Shown in pieces: positions 14,661 to 23,030 of a DNA stretch of 28,813 nt. Both the position numbers and the translations under genes were made by a program. Positions within the stretch are counted from its first letter, which is position 1. Every line of letters begins with the position of its first letter. The stretch comes from an uncultured Eggerthellaceae bacterium (lineage in GTDB: Bacteria; Actinomycetota; Coriobacteriia; Coriobacteriales; Eggerthellaceae): the NCBI GenBank assembly GCA_934648845.1, contig CAKUFS010000029.1, positions 1-28,813 on the forward strand. The letters run 5' to 3'. The notes under the pieces are model-generated. The model had not been told where the DNA came from. It worked only from the letters and a program-made list of their open reading frames with translations, and ran no database searches.

Positions 14661-15758
14661 ATGCTTGTCGTTTTATCGGGCGGCGGAACTGCTGGACACA
14701 TTAACCCCGCTTTAGCGTTGGCCGAGGTGCTTGAAGAACGCGGATGCCAGGTGAAATTTGCCGGTACGCCGCAGGGTGTGGAGGCGCGCTTGGTTCCGCA
14801 AGCGGGCATTGAATTCGTGCCTTTCGAGGCCGCTGGATTCAATCGGTCGCATCCGCTTTCGCTTATACGCGCGCTGCGCTTGCTGTCAAAAAGCGGGAAG
14901 CGTGCCTGTACATGGCTTGATGAAATCAAGCCTGATGTAGTGGTGGGTTTCGGCGGTTATGTTTCCATTCCCGTGGGTCGCGCGGCGGAAAGCAAGCATA
15001 TCCCCGTGATTATCCACGAGCAAAACTCCGTTATGGGTCTTACGAACAAGCTGCTTGCGAAAAGCGCCGAAAAAGTGTGCTTGACATATGCATGCGCGGG
15101 GCAAGGCATTGTTGATCCCTCAAAAGTCATCGTAACGGGCAATCCAGTGCGCAAAGGCGTGCTGTCCTCCACGCGCGCCGAAGGTCGCGCGATGTTGGGT
15201 ATTCCCGAAGATGCTCTGATGCTGCTTGTGTTCGGCGGCAGCTTGGGTGCGCGTCACATCAACCAGGCGCTTTGCGCTATGAAGGATAAGCTTCTGGCGT
15301 ATCCGAACTTATACCTTGTGCATATCACGGGCCCCAAGGAATACGATGCCGTGGTGCAAGATCTCGCACTTTCGAGCGACCAGGCAAAACGCTGGATTGT
15401 CATGGGGTATCAAGACCGCATGGGCGAAACCATGGCGGCAGCGGACATGATTGTGTCGCGCGCAGGTGCCACATCGCTGGCTGAAATCTCCGCACGCGCC
15501 ATCCCTGCTATTCTAGTGCCGTTCCCTCATGCCACGGCTGATCACCAAACAACGAATGCGCGTGCGTATGTAGAGGCGGGCTGCGCATCAATGATGGCGG
15601 ATGATTCTCTGGATACGCCCGAATTCCAGGCAATGGTGGCGCAGCTTATTGAAAACGAAAGCTTGCGCGCCTCCATGCATAAGGCGGCGCTGGCTCATGA
15701 CACCGCAAATGCAGCGTGTCGTTTGGCAGATGTTGTGATGAAAACGGCGCAGCAGTAA
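14661..15758 (+). CDS. murG: UDP-GlcNAc:undecaprenyl-PP-MurNAc-pentapeptide GlcNAc transferase
   Basis: Peripheral membrane glycosyltransferase that turns lipid I into lipid II on the inner face of the membrane. The 365-aa GT-B protein starts with the first G-loop GGGTAGHINPALALAE (7-22), has GFGGYVSIP, HEQNSVMGLTNK, the second G-loop FGGSLGARHIN, and the C-terminal nucleotide-sugar site SRAGATSLAEI with PFPHATADHQTTNA. Length and motif order are standard. ATG 14661 lies 2 bases after the ftsW stop, with a purine-rich AAGG stretch inside the end of ftsW as ribosome-binding site, so coupling is likely. Confidence 0.98.
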   Translation: MLVVLSGGGTAGHINPALALAEVLEERGCQVKFAGTPQGVEARLVPQAGIEFVPFEAAGFNRSHPLSLIRALRLLSKSGKRACTWLDEIKPDVVVGFGGYVSIPVGRAAESKHIPVIIHEQNSVMGLTNKLLAKSAEKVCLTYACAGQGIVDPSKVIVTGNPVRKGVLSSTRAEGRAMLGIPEDALMLLVFGGSLGARHINQALCAMKDKLLAYPNLYLVHITGPKEYDAVVQDLALSSDQAKRWIVMGYQDRMGETMAAADMIVSRAGATSLAEISARAIPAILVPFPHATADHQTTNARAYVEAGCASMMADDSLDTPEFQAMVAQLIENESLRASMHKAALAHDTANAACRLADVVMKTAQQ

Positions 15759-15806
15759 GTTTTTGGGTATGATACTTTCTGCATAAAGACAAGGAGAAAA
15801 GTACTC

Positions 15807-17249
15807 ATGGCTGAAAACGAACAACAAAACGATTCCCCTCTTATGGTTGAAGGAAAAGCAGTAACATCGGTGCATTTCATTGGCATCGGCGGTGTAGGCA
15901 TGAGCGGTATTGCGCGCGTTGCACACGATCAAGGCTTGCAGGTAAGCGGCTCTGACCTGCGTCAAAGCAAATATACCGACCAGCTGGTGGAGGCGGGTAT
16001 CACCGTTTCCATTGGGCATGACGCGAAAAACGTGGCGCATCATCCCGATATTGTGGTCATTTCTACTGCTATTTTGGACAACAATCCCGAATACAAGGCT
16101 GCGCGTGAAGCGGGTCTGACTATTTGGCATCGCGCGAAGATGCTCAGTTTCCTGGGTCGCAACCTGCAAACGCTTGCCGTTGCTGGTACGCACGGCAAGA
16201 CCACTACGTCTTCCATGCTTGCGTCCGTGCTTGACGACATGGGCGATGATCCCACGTTCCTGATCGGCGGTATTGTGCGCGCTTATGGTACGAACGCTCA
16301 TTCGGGAAAGGGCCCCCATTACGTGGTAGAGGCCGATGAATCCGACAAGTCTTTCACGTATTTGAACCCTACTGCGGTGCTCATTACGAATGTAGAAGCC
16401 GATCATCTTGATCACTACAAGGACTTAAGCGAAATCAGGGGCAAATTCTCCGAGTTCATCTCATCGGTTCCGTGCGATGGCGTAGCCGTGGTGTGCGGCG
16501 ATGATCTGTCGCTTGTTGCCCTTGCGCGTAAAGCATGCAACCATGTGGTGACATACGGTTTTTCCGAAGGCTGCGACGCGCGGATCGTTTCGTATGCGCC
16601 GCATGGCGTAGGTAGCACGTTCACGCTCATGCTTCCGAGCGGTCAAACGGTGGACAGCTCCATTTTGCAGAATCCGGGGCGTCACAATGTGCTCAACGGT
16701 GCCGGCGTTTTAACGCTGCTTGACGCGCTGGGCTACGATGCCCAGGTGGCGGCGGCAAGCTTGGCGAAGTTCAAAGGCGTTCATCGCCGTTTCGATTTAG
16801 TGGGCAAAGCTGCTGGCGTTACGGTTGTTGACGACTACGCGCATCACCCAACCGAGATTGCTGCTACTATTGCCGCAGCTCACGAGCTTGATTTCAAGCG
16901 CGTTGTGGTGTTGTTCCAGCCACATCGCTATTCGCGCGTCACGCTTTTCACTGAAGTGCTGAAAGACCAGTTTGAGCGCGCGTTTGACTTGTGTGACCAG
17001 CTGGTGTTCATGGATGTGTATTCGGCAGGCGAAGCTCCCGTTCCCGGCGTGAACGGCAAAACGTTCTTAAACGTTGTACTGGCGCACGAAGGGCATCCGG
17101 CGGCGGAATACGTTCCTCGCCGCATTGATGTACCGGCGCGTTTGGCCGAGCTCACGCAGCCGGGCGATCTTGTTATCACCATGGGTGCGGGCGATGTTAC
17201 GGCAATGGGTCCGCAGCTTCTTGAAGAGCTGCGCGCGCGGGAGGCGTAG
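15807..17249 (+). CDS. murC: UDP-MurNAc:L-alanine ligase
   Basis: First ligase of the stem peptide, adding L-alanine to UDP-MurNAc. The 480-aa protein carries the N-terminal HFIGIGGVGMSGIARVA, the ATP loop AGTHGKTTTSSM (126-137, Lys131), EADESDKSF, NVEADHLDHY, and the C-terminal VVDDYAHHPTEI and FQPHRYSR, which together identify MurC. AAGGAG about 9 bases before ATG 15807 supports the start. The 48 bases between murG and murC could hold a weak promoter (TATGAT near 15770), but no -35 was found. murB follows with no gap. Confidence 0.98.
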   Translation: MAENEQQNDSPLMVEGKAVTSVHFIGIGGVGMSGIARVAHDQGLQVSGSDLRQSKYTDQLVEAGITVSIGHDAKNVAHHPDIVVISTAILDNNPEYKAAREAGLTIWHRAKMLSFLGRNLQTLAVAGTHGKTTTSSMLASVLDDMGDDPTFLIGGIVRAYGTNAHSGKGPHYVVEADESDKSFTYLNPTAVLITNVEADHLDHYKDLSEIRGKFSEFISSVPCDGVAVVCGDDLSLVALARKACNHVVTYGFSEGCDARIVSYAPHGVGSTFTLMLPSGQTVDSSILQNPGRHNVLNGAGVLTLLDALGYDAQVAAASLAKFKGVHRRFDLVGKAAGVTVVDDYAHHPTEIAATIAAAHELDFKRVVVLFQPHRYSRVTLFTEVLKDQFERAFDLCDQLVFMDVYSAGEAPVPGVNGKTFLNVVLAHEGHPAAEYVPRRIDVPARLAELTQPGDLVITMGAGDVTAMGPQLLEELRAREA

Positions 17250-18179
17250 ATGGTCGCACGGCATGCCTGCGCGCTTGATGCGCTGTTGGTGTCCGAGACC
17301 TTCGATGGCGATGTGTATCTCAACGAGCCGCTTTCTCGGCATACCACGTACCATATCGGTGGACCTGCCCGCTATTTCGTGCAGGTGGGTTCTTTAGGTG
17401 CGTTGAAAAGCCTGGTCGAAGCATGCAGTAGGGAAGGCATTCCCTGGATGCCGTTTGGGCGCGGTTCGAACGTGCTGGTGTCCGATGAAGGCTTTGATGG
17501 CGTGATGGTGCTGTTGGGGCGCGATTTCCGTACGTGCCGTTATGACGAGGCCGAGCATCGGTTCTACGTGGGTGCGGGGGTTGCTCTGTCTACGGTGGTG
17601 CAAGAGGCGTTTCATCGCTCGCTGGCAGGTCTGGAGTTTGCGGTGGGCACGCCGGGCACGGTGGGCGGCGCATTGCGCATGAACGCCGGTTCACGCGATA
17701 CCTGGATTGGAAATCAGGTTGTCTCGGTGACCAGCTACTCGGTCGAGCGCGGATTCATCAAGCGCTCTGGCGCCGAAGTGCAGTGGGGATACCGCAGCTC
17801 TTCGTTTGCGCCCGACGAGATCATTTTGGAATGCACATTGGCGGTTGAACCTGCCGACCCCTTCTTCATCAGGGGAAAGATGGAATCGAATTTGGCGAAG
17901 CGGCGCAACAACCAGCCGCTTTCAAGTCCCTCGTGCGGGAGTGTGTTCAAAAACCCCAAGGGACAATCGGCCGCGGTGCTGGTCGAAGGTGCGGGCTGCA
18001 AGGGTTTGCGCATCGGGGGTGCGCAGGTATCCGAGAAGCATGCAAACTTTATTGTCAATGAAAACGAGGCGACGGCGCACGATGTGAGGTCGCTCATGGA
18101 GCTTGTTCAGGCGAAGGTGTATAAGCGGTATGGCATCCAACTACAAACGGAGGTCAAGTTCGTCGGTTTCGCGTCGTAG
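17250..18179 (+). CDS. murB: UDP-N-acetylenolpyruvoylglucosamine reductase
   Basis: FAD enzyme that uses NADPH to form UDP-MurNAc from the enolpyruvyl precursor. The 309-aa protein has the FAD-binding blocks TTYHIGGPA (32-40) and PFGRGSNVLVSD, GTPGTVGGALRMNAG, WGYRSS (179-184), and the proton-donor serine in SCGSVFKNP (Ser231), followed by SEKHANFIVN. Size and lack of the extra C-terminal domain fit the short type II enzymes. ATG 17250 comes directly after the murC stop. The 3' end overlaps ftsQ by about 50 bases. Confidence 0.97.
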   Translation: MVARHACALDALLVSETFDGDVYLNEPLSRHTTYHIGGPARYFVQVGSLGALKSLVEACSREGIPWMPFGRGSNVLVSDEGFDGVMVLLGRDFRTCRYDEAEHRFYVGAGVALSTVVQEAFHRSLAGLEFAVGTPGTVGGALRMNAGSRDTWIGNQVVSVTSYSVERGFIKRSGAEVQWGYRSSSFAPDEIILECTLAVEPADPFFIRGKMESNLAKRRNNQPLSSPSCGSVFKNPKGQSAAVLVEGAGCKGLRIGGAQVSEKHANFIVNENEATAHDVRSLMELVQAKVYKRYGIQLQTEVKFVGFAS

Positions 18180-19125
18180 CGCGCCTTCGACACGACAGAC
18201 AACGCGGCAGGTGTCTTCCCGGCAAAACGGGTCGTATGCATCTGCGCGCTCGGGTCGCGATGCGGGAGGGCGCACTTCGGGGCGCGATGCGTATGTTACG
18301 CGCACGGTGGGCGAGATCAATCGTGGTCAGCGCCGCGACCAGCGCCGACAGACGGGGCGCCGTATATCGGGAAACGTGATTGCCGTTGTTATCATCATCG
18401 CGGTGGTGCTCATTGGTGCCTTCGCCGTGTACTTGGCCCCTATTGCGAAGATCCAGCACATCTCTATCAAGGGCGCCGAACATCTAACGAACGAAGAGAT
18501 GATCGCGCTTGCGGAAATTCCCGATGACACCACGCTTTTACGCGTAGACACAACGCGTATCGAGCAGAATTGCCTGCGTGATGCGTGGATCAAATCGGTG
18601 GCGGTGAATCGCGTGTTTCCCGACACGCTTGAGCTGGTGGTAACGGAGCGCAAGATTGCGGCAACGGTGGCGGTGCCCACGGGAAATTCTGCTGTAACGC
18701 GCGTGTGGGCCATTGCGCAGGATAAAACCTGGCTCATGCCTATTCCCGATAAGGAATCGCAAGCGGCGGCAACGGTTAGCGAGCAGGTGTATATCGATGC
18801 GGAATCGGTTCTGCAGATTGTGGACGTCCCTTATGGTACCTCGGCAGAGATCGGAGCGGTTTGCACCGACAGCAACGTGAATAACGCGTTGGCCATTGTC
18901 TCGGGCATGACAACCGAGCTGGCAAAACAGGTGGTGCGCGTTTCCGCGACCGATGCGGAGTCAACCATCCTCACGCTTGAAAACGGCGTTGAGATTGCGT
19001 TTGGCGCCGCCGAGAACATCCGCGAGAAAGAGCGCGTGTGCCTTGCGCTGCTTTCTGAGCACGAAGGCAACATTGCCTACATCAACGTACGCAGCGTTTC
19101 CAGCCCCACATGGCGCTCGCTGTAG
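18130..19125 (+). CDS. ftsQ: cell division protein FtsQ/DivIB
   Basis: Bitopic division protein that links the FtsL-FtsB-type complex to the septum. The 331-aa product has a long, basic, Ser/Arg/Gly-rich cytoplasmic N-terminus (1-80), one membrane span (about 82-104) and an extracytoplasmic POTRA domain beginning with IAKIQHISIKGAEHLTNEEM, then DAWIKSVAVNRVFPDTLELVVTERK, the family hallmark. ATG 18130 lies inside the end of murB with a poor ribosome-binding site; an in-frame ATG at 18103 is an alternative, and coupling to murB translation is likely. About 200 bases separate it from ftsZ. There is no ftsA in between. Confidence 0.93.
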   Translation: MASNYKRRSSSSVSRRSAPSTRQTTRQVSSRQNGSYASARSGRDAGGRTSGRDAYVTRTVGEINRGQRRDQRRQTGRRISGNVIAVVIIIAVVLIGAFAVYLAPIAKIQHISIKGAEHLTNEEMIALAEIPDDTTLLRVDTTRIEQNCLRDAWIKSVAVNRVFPDTLELVVTERKIAATVAVPTGNSAVTRVWAIAQDKTWLMPIPDKESQAAATVSEQVYIDAESVLQIVDVPYGTSAEIGAVCTDSNVNNALAIVSGMTTELAKQVVRVSATDAESTILTLENGVEIAFGAAENIREKERVCLALLSEHEGNIAYINVRSVSSPTWRSL

Positions 19126-19225
19126 TGCGCTGCGGCAGTCCTGGCGTATGGCGTACCCACGGGTGGCGATTGTTGACGATTTGCAGAAAATGGCACGCGA
19201 ATATGGGAATGAATTATGGTCTTTA

Positions 19226-19253
19226 TTGCAAACTGAGCTGCATTGTGTAAAAT
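19226..19253 (+). promoter_or_regulatory. candidate internal promoter for ftsZ
   Basis: TTGCAA (19226-19231), a 16-base spacer and TAAAAT (19248-19253) lie in the AT-rich 197-base gap between ftsQ and ftsZ. Transcription would start near 19260 and leave a leader of about 63 bases. A separate ftsZ promoter is common in other bacteria. Confidence 0.6.
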
Positions 19254-19322
19254 TATCAGTTAGCTATGTTTGCTAATAGATTGTGCTTCACGGCATAAAC
19301 GAGATATATCTGGAGGAAACAA

Positions 19323-20543
19323 ATGAACATGACGGGTTCCGAGCACTTGGCAGTAATCAAGGTCGTCGGCGTAGGCGGCGGCGGAACCAATGCGGTGAAC
19401 CGCATGGTCGAAGCAGGCGTTCAGGGCGTTGAATTTATTGCCATCAACACCGACAATCAGGCTTTGGTTATGTCCAATGCCGATCGCACGATTCACATCG
19501 GCGATGAACTGACGCGCGGTTTGGGAGCGGGCGCGAATCCTGAGATTGGCTGCCAGGCTGCCGAGGAAAGCCGCGCAGAGATTCGCGAAGCTTTGGGCGA
19601 TGCCGATATGGTTTTCGTTACCGCAGGCGAAGGCGGCGGTACGGGCACGGGCGCTGCTCCTATCATTGCCGAGATTGCGCGTGAGGAAATTGGCGCTCTT
19701 ACGGTTGGCATTGTTACCAAGCCGTTCTCGTTCGAAGGTCGTACGCGTCGCAACCAGGCAGAGCAGGGCATTGACCTGCTGTCTCAGAAGGTTGACACGC
19801 TCATCGTTATCCCGAACGATCGTCTTCTTGAGATTGTTGAGAAGAAGACCAGCATGATTGACGCGTTCCGCATTGCCGACGATACGCTGCGTCAGGGCAT
19901 CCAGGGCGTGACCGACCTGATCACGATTCCCGGCCTGATCAATCTTGACTTTGCAGACATCCGCACCGTTATGAAGGATGCCGGTACCGCTATGATGGGC
20001 ATTGGCATTGCTTCGGGCGAGAATCGTGCGCTCGAAGCCGCTCAGCAGGCTACGAACTCCAGCTTGCTGGAGGCTTCCATTGCCGGCGCAACGCGCGTGC
20101 TGTTCTCCATTGCGGGCGGTCCCGACCTTACGCTGGCGGAAGTCGATGAAGCCGCTCGTACCGTTGAGGCTTGTGCCGATGAGAACGCCAACATCATTTA
20201 CGGCCAGATTATCGATGAGCGCATGGAAGACAACGTGCGCATCACGGTTATTGCAACGGGCTTCAAGTCTCAGGCAAGCCAGTCCTCTATGGACTTCTCC
20301 AACAAGAACTTGTTCTCGTCCACGGAGCCTTCGTACGCAGCCAGCACGTCTCAGTACAACACGCAGGCAGCTGCTAAGCCGGCAGCAACTTCGTCGTACA
20401 CGTCGCAGTATGCGAACACCGCCGCGGCAAAACCTGCGGCCAGCACGCCTTCATACGGCGCGCCTACCAGCAGCTATTCTGCAAATGCTAACCGCTTCGC
20501 CGATGAGGATTACATCCCCGATTTTCTGCGTCGCCAGCGCTAA
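19323..20543 (+). CDS. ftsZ: cell division GTPase FtsZ
   Basis: Tubulin-like GTPase that forms the division ring. The 406-aa protein has GVGGGGTNAVNRM (16-28), the tubulin signature GGGTGTG (104-110), the T7 loop NLDFADI (207-213) that completes the catalytic site across the subunit interface, a linker of about 70 residues and a C-terminal peptide DYIPDFLRRQR (396-406). That peptide is the docking site for partners such as SepF. GGAGG (19312-19316), 6 bases before ATG 19323, supports the start; a second ATG two codons later is possible. The linker contains a duplicated segment. No ftsA accompanies it, and sepF is four genes on. Confidence 0.99.
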   Translation: MNMTGSEHLAVIKVVGVGGGGTNAVNRMVEAGVQGVEFIAINTDNQALVMSNADRTIHIGDELTRGLGAGANPEIGCQAAEESRAEIREALGDADMVFVTAGEGGGTGTGAAPIIAEIAREEIGALTVGIVTKPFSFEGRTRRNQAEQGIDLLSQKVDTLIVIPNDRLLEIVEKKTSMIDAFRIADDTLRQGIQGVTDLITIPGLINLDFADIRTVMKDAGTAMMGIGIASGENRALEAAQQATNSSLLEASIAGATRVLFSIAGGPDLTLAEVDEAARTVEACADENANIIYGQIIDERMEDNVRITVIATGFKSQASQSSMDFSNKNLFSSTEPSYAASTSQYNTQAAAKPAATSSYTSQYANTAAAKPAASTPSYGAPTSSYSANANRFADEDYIPDFLRRQR

Positions 20544-20553
20544 GTGATGCGCC

Positions 20554-21390
20554 ATGGCGTGCCTGAATCGGCTGCCTTATCCGCATTTGGAGCAGCATAC
20601 GGTTAATGCCATATCTTTTCTGACAGACGACGCTCTTGCGTCGTCTGTTGGCGTTTATGCCGGGTTTACGTTGCGCTTCGGTGGCGTGAGCAAGCCGCCT
20701 TATGATTCGCTGAATTTGGCAACGCATGTAAACGACGATGCGTTTGCCGTGGCTCAAAATAGGCAGCTTCTTCTTGATGCGTTGGGGTTTTCCCAGGCGC
20801 CCGTGCTGGTGCCGAATCAGATTCACGGCACGAATCTGGTTACGGTGGATTGTAGCGACGCAGAAGCGTGGGATACGTATGCGCAGCAAGCAGCAGAAGG
20901 AGCCGATGGTATTATCGTCAACGTTCCCGAAAAAGCAGCGCTTCTCTGCTTCTCTGATTGTCTTCCCGCGATTGTCGCGTCTCCTTCGGGACGTTTTGCG
21001 GTACTCCATGCCGGGTGGCGTGGGGCGCTTGCGGGCATCGTGGGAAAAGCCGTGCGCGAAATGGCGCTTCAAGACGAAAAGGCAGGCTTCAATGCGGGTG
21101 CGGCCTCTTATAACCTTTACATCGGCCCTCATATCTGCGCTTCGTGTTTCGAAGTTTCCGCAGAGATTGCGCGACAATTCAGTGAAGCGTACGGTTCTGC
21201 GGTATTGTTGGATGGGCGACATGTAGATCTTGCCGCTGCTGTTGCAGCCGATGCTCAGCGGGCGGGTCTTGACCCCCGGCGGGTGGCGTGCGCACGTGAA
21301 TGCACGGTATGCAACGGCGATCGGCTGTTCTCGTATAGAGCAAGCGGCGGCGTCTGCGGACGCCAGGGCGCTTTCGGAATAAGGAGATAG
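20554..21390 (+). CDS. pgeF: PgeF/YfiH-family purine nucleoside phosphorylase / laccase-domain protein
   Basis: Cytoplasmic copper/zinc-binding protein of the YfiH/YlmD (DUF152) family. Members act as purine nucleoside phosphorylases/adenosine deaminases, and E. coli YfiH is linked to correct peptidoglycan precursor composition. The 278-aa protein has GFTLRFGGVSKPPYDSLNLA, the probable metal ligands H91 (NQIHGTN), C136 (FSDCLPAI) and H152 (LHAGWRGAL), and GPHICASCFEV. It lies 10 bases after ftsZ and 2 before yggS, the common actinobacterial order. The ATG 20554 has only a weak ribosome-binding site. Actual substrate here is not determinable from sequence. Confidence 0.93.
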   Translation: MACLNRLPYPHLEQHTVNAISFLTDDALASSVGVYAGFTLRFGGVSKPPYDSLNLATHVNDDAFAVAQNRQLLLDALGFSQAPVLVPNQIHGTNLVTVDCSDAEAWDTYAQQAAEGADGIIVNVPEKAALLCFSDCLPAIVASPSGRFAVLHAGWRGALAGIVGKAVREMALQDEKAGFNAGAASYNLYIGPHICASCFEVSAEIARQFSEAYGSAVLLDGRHVDLAAAVAADAQRAGLDPRRVACARECTVCNGDRLFSYRASGGVCGRQGAFGIRR

Positions 21391-21392
21391 AG

Positions 21393-22085
21393 ATGAGCGC
21401 AGATAAGAATTATCGTACGGTTCGCCAAGAAGTCGATGAAGTATGCAAGCAGGCGGGACGTGACCCGCATGAGGTTTTGCTTATTGGGGTGTCGAAGACC
21501 GTTGGAACGCCTGAAGTTGCGTTGGCGATTTCTGCGGGCGCTCACGACTTTGGAGAGAATCGTCCTGAGTGCCTTGAGGAGAAATCAATGGCGTTTCCTC
21601 AGGAAAACTGGCATTTCATTGGCAATGTGCAGTCGCGCGCTATCCCGCATATCGTTCAACATGCCTGCCTTATCCACTCGGTCTACCAGGAGCATCATAT
21701 CCAGGCTATCGAGAAAGCTGCTGCAAAGCTGGACAAGGTGCAAGATATCTTGATTGAGGTCAACGTCTCGGGCGAAGAATCGAAGGGCGGATGTGTGCCT
21801 GCGGACGCACTTGCACTGGTAAAAGTGGCACTTTCATGCCCCCATGTGCGCCCGCGCGGCCTTATGACCATGGCTCCTCAGGGCGATAAACATATCGCTT
21901 TCGAAACATTTACGGGTTTAGCGTCTCTTTTTCGCCAGATTCGTCAGGAAATAGGGGAAAATGATTCGGATACATTCACGGAGCTTTCCATGGGGATGAG
22001 CGAAGATTGGCGCGAGGCCATTGCTGCGGGTGCAACAATGATTCGCGTGGGTCGTGCGATTTTCAGCGACTCCTTTACGGAATAG
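21393..22085 (+). CDS. yggS: YggS-family pyridoxal-phosphate homeostasis protein
   Basis: Single-domain fold type III PLP-binding protein without known catalysis that keeps pyridoxal phosphate and amino-acid pools balanced (YlmE/PLPBP family). The 230-aa product is standard length. PLP-lysine K35 lies in LLIGVSKTV, followed by GENRPECLEEK, NWHFIGNVQSR, VNVSGEESKGG, RPRGLMTM and the phosphate-binding end SMGMSEDWREAIAAGATMIRVGRAIF. AAGGAG 6-7 bases before ATG 21393 fixes the start. It sits between pgeF and sepF, as in many Gram-positive ylm clusters. Confidence 0.97.
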   Translation: MSADKNYRTVRQEVDEVCKQAGRDPHEVLLIGVSKTVGTPEVALAISAGAHDFGENRPECLEEKSMAFPQENWHFIGNVQSRAIPHIVQHACLIHSVYQEHHIQAIEKAAAKLDKVQDILIEVNVSGEESKGGCVPADALALVKVALSCPHVRPRGLMTMAPQGDKHIAFETFTGLASLFRQIRQEIGENDSDTFTELSMGMSEDWREAIAAGATMIRVGRAIFSDSFTE

Positions 22086-22141
22086 CTTTTTGATCAAGGT
22101 GTGACGGTGGCGTGCTGCGCCCAGATTAATTAGGTGGCATT

Positions 22142-23029
22142 ATGGAACTTCCAAAAATCGGATCGTCGGAGGGTGGCATGTTTGACGGTCTTAAGTCGAA
22201 GCTGGGTTTTGGATCGAAAAACGATTACCATAACGACGGCTACGACAATTACGACGACTACGACGATTACGATGATGGTGGCTACGACGATTACGATTCG
22301 TATGATAATCGAGGTTCGTATGCCAACGATTACGATAACCGTTCAAACCGCAATTCCTCACGGGATTCCTACGATGACCGCTCGAGTCGTTCCTCATACG
22401 ACCGCCAGTCTGATTCCGGTGGGGTGACTCGTCCTCGTTTGGTTTCCATCGATGACGTGCGTGCCAACACGCAGCTAGACATCGATACACGTTCCGATTG
22501 GAATTCCCATGCGTCCGAAGGTGCATCTGCCGACCGCGGTGCGTTCGATTTTGAAACGTCGTCGCGCGAATTGCGCTCGGAAGGTCTGAACTCGCTGTTT
22601 ACGCCCACAACCGATAGCTTCTCGCAGTCCGCTGAGCCTCAACCGGCCTCCGAGAAGCCGGCGGTGATTTCGCCGCTGTCCGAGCAGCCAACGCTGCGAC
22701 CTGCAGGTTTGTCGTACGAAGCGTTTTCGGCGGTATCCGCGCGTCAGTCGTCGGGTCCGGCTCCGCGCCTTCTGACGGTTTTGAAGCCCCAGGCGTATGG
22801 CGATGTTGCTCGCATGGCAAAAACGGTGCGCACCGGCGATGTTGTCGTGCTTTGCTTGACGGCAACGCAAGAGGCGCTTTCGAAGCGCATCCTCGACTTC
22901 TCTTTCGGCGTTGCGAGCGCTTTTGACGCGCGCGTGGATTGCGTGGGGAACAAGGTCTTCGCCATTTGCGTGGGCGATGCGCTTTCCGCTGCTGAGCTGC
23001 AAGATTTGAAGAATCAAGGTGTTCTGTAG
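22142..23029 (+). CDS. sepF: cell division protein SepF
   Basis: Membrane anchor and bundler of FtsZ that substitutes for FtsA. The conserved SepF domain is at the C-terminus (about 207-295: RLLTVLKPQAYGDV through KVFAICVGDALS). The N-terminal part begins with a short amphipathic-looking MFDGLKSKLGF (13-23), a plausible membrane-targeting helix, then a very acidic, tyrosine-rich low-complexity stretch (28-66) and a long Ser/Pro linker. At 295 aa it is well over the roughly 150-200 aa usual for SepF. Two in-frame ATGs are plausible: 22142 with AGGTGG 4 bases away, and 22178 with GGAGGG; the second would place the helix at the very N-terminus as in other SepF proteins. Confidence 0.93.
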   Translation: MELPKIGSSEGGMFDGLKSKLGFGSKNDYHNDGYDNYDDYDDYDDGGYDDYDSYDNRGSYANDYDNRSNRNSSRDSYDDRSSRSSYDRQSDSGGVTRPRLVSIDDVRANTQLDIDTRSDWNSHASEGASADRGAFDFETSSRELRSEGLNSLFTPTTDSFSQSAEPQPASEKPAVISPLSEQPTLRPAGLSYEAFSAVSARQSSGPAPRLLTVLKPQAYGDVARMAKTVRTGDVVVLCLTATQEALSKRILDFSFGVASAFDARVDCVGNKVFAICVGDALSAAELQDLKNQGVL

Positions 23030-23030
23030 C

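Noticed and set aside
15759..15806. Promoter between murG and murC (TATGAT)
   Set aside because: No -35 or extended -10 found, so not called as a feature.
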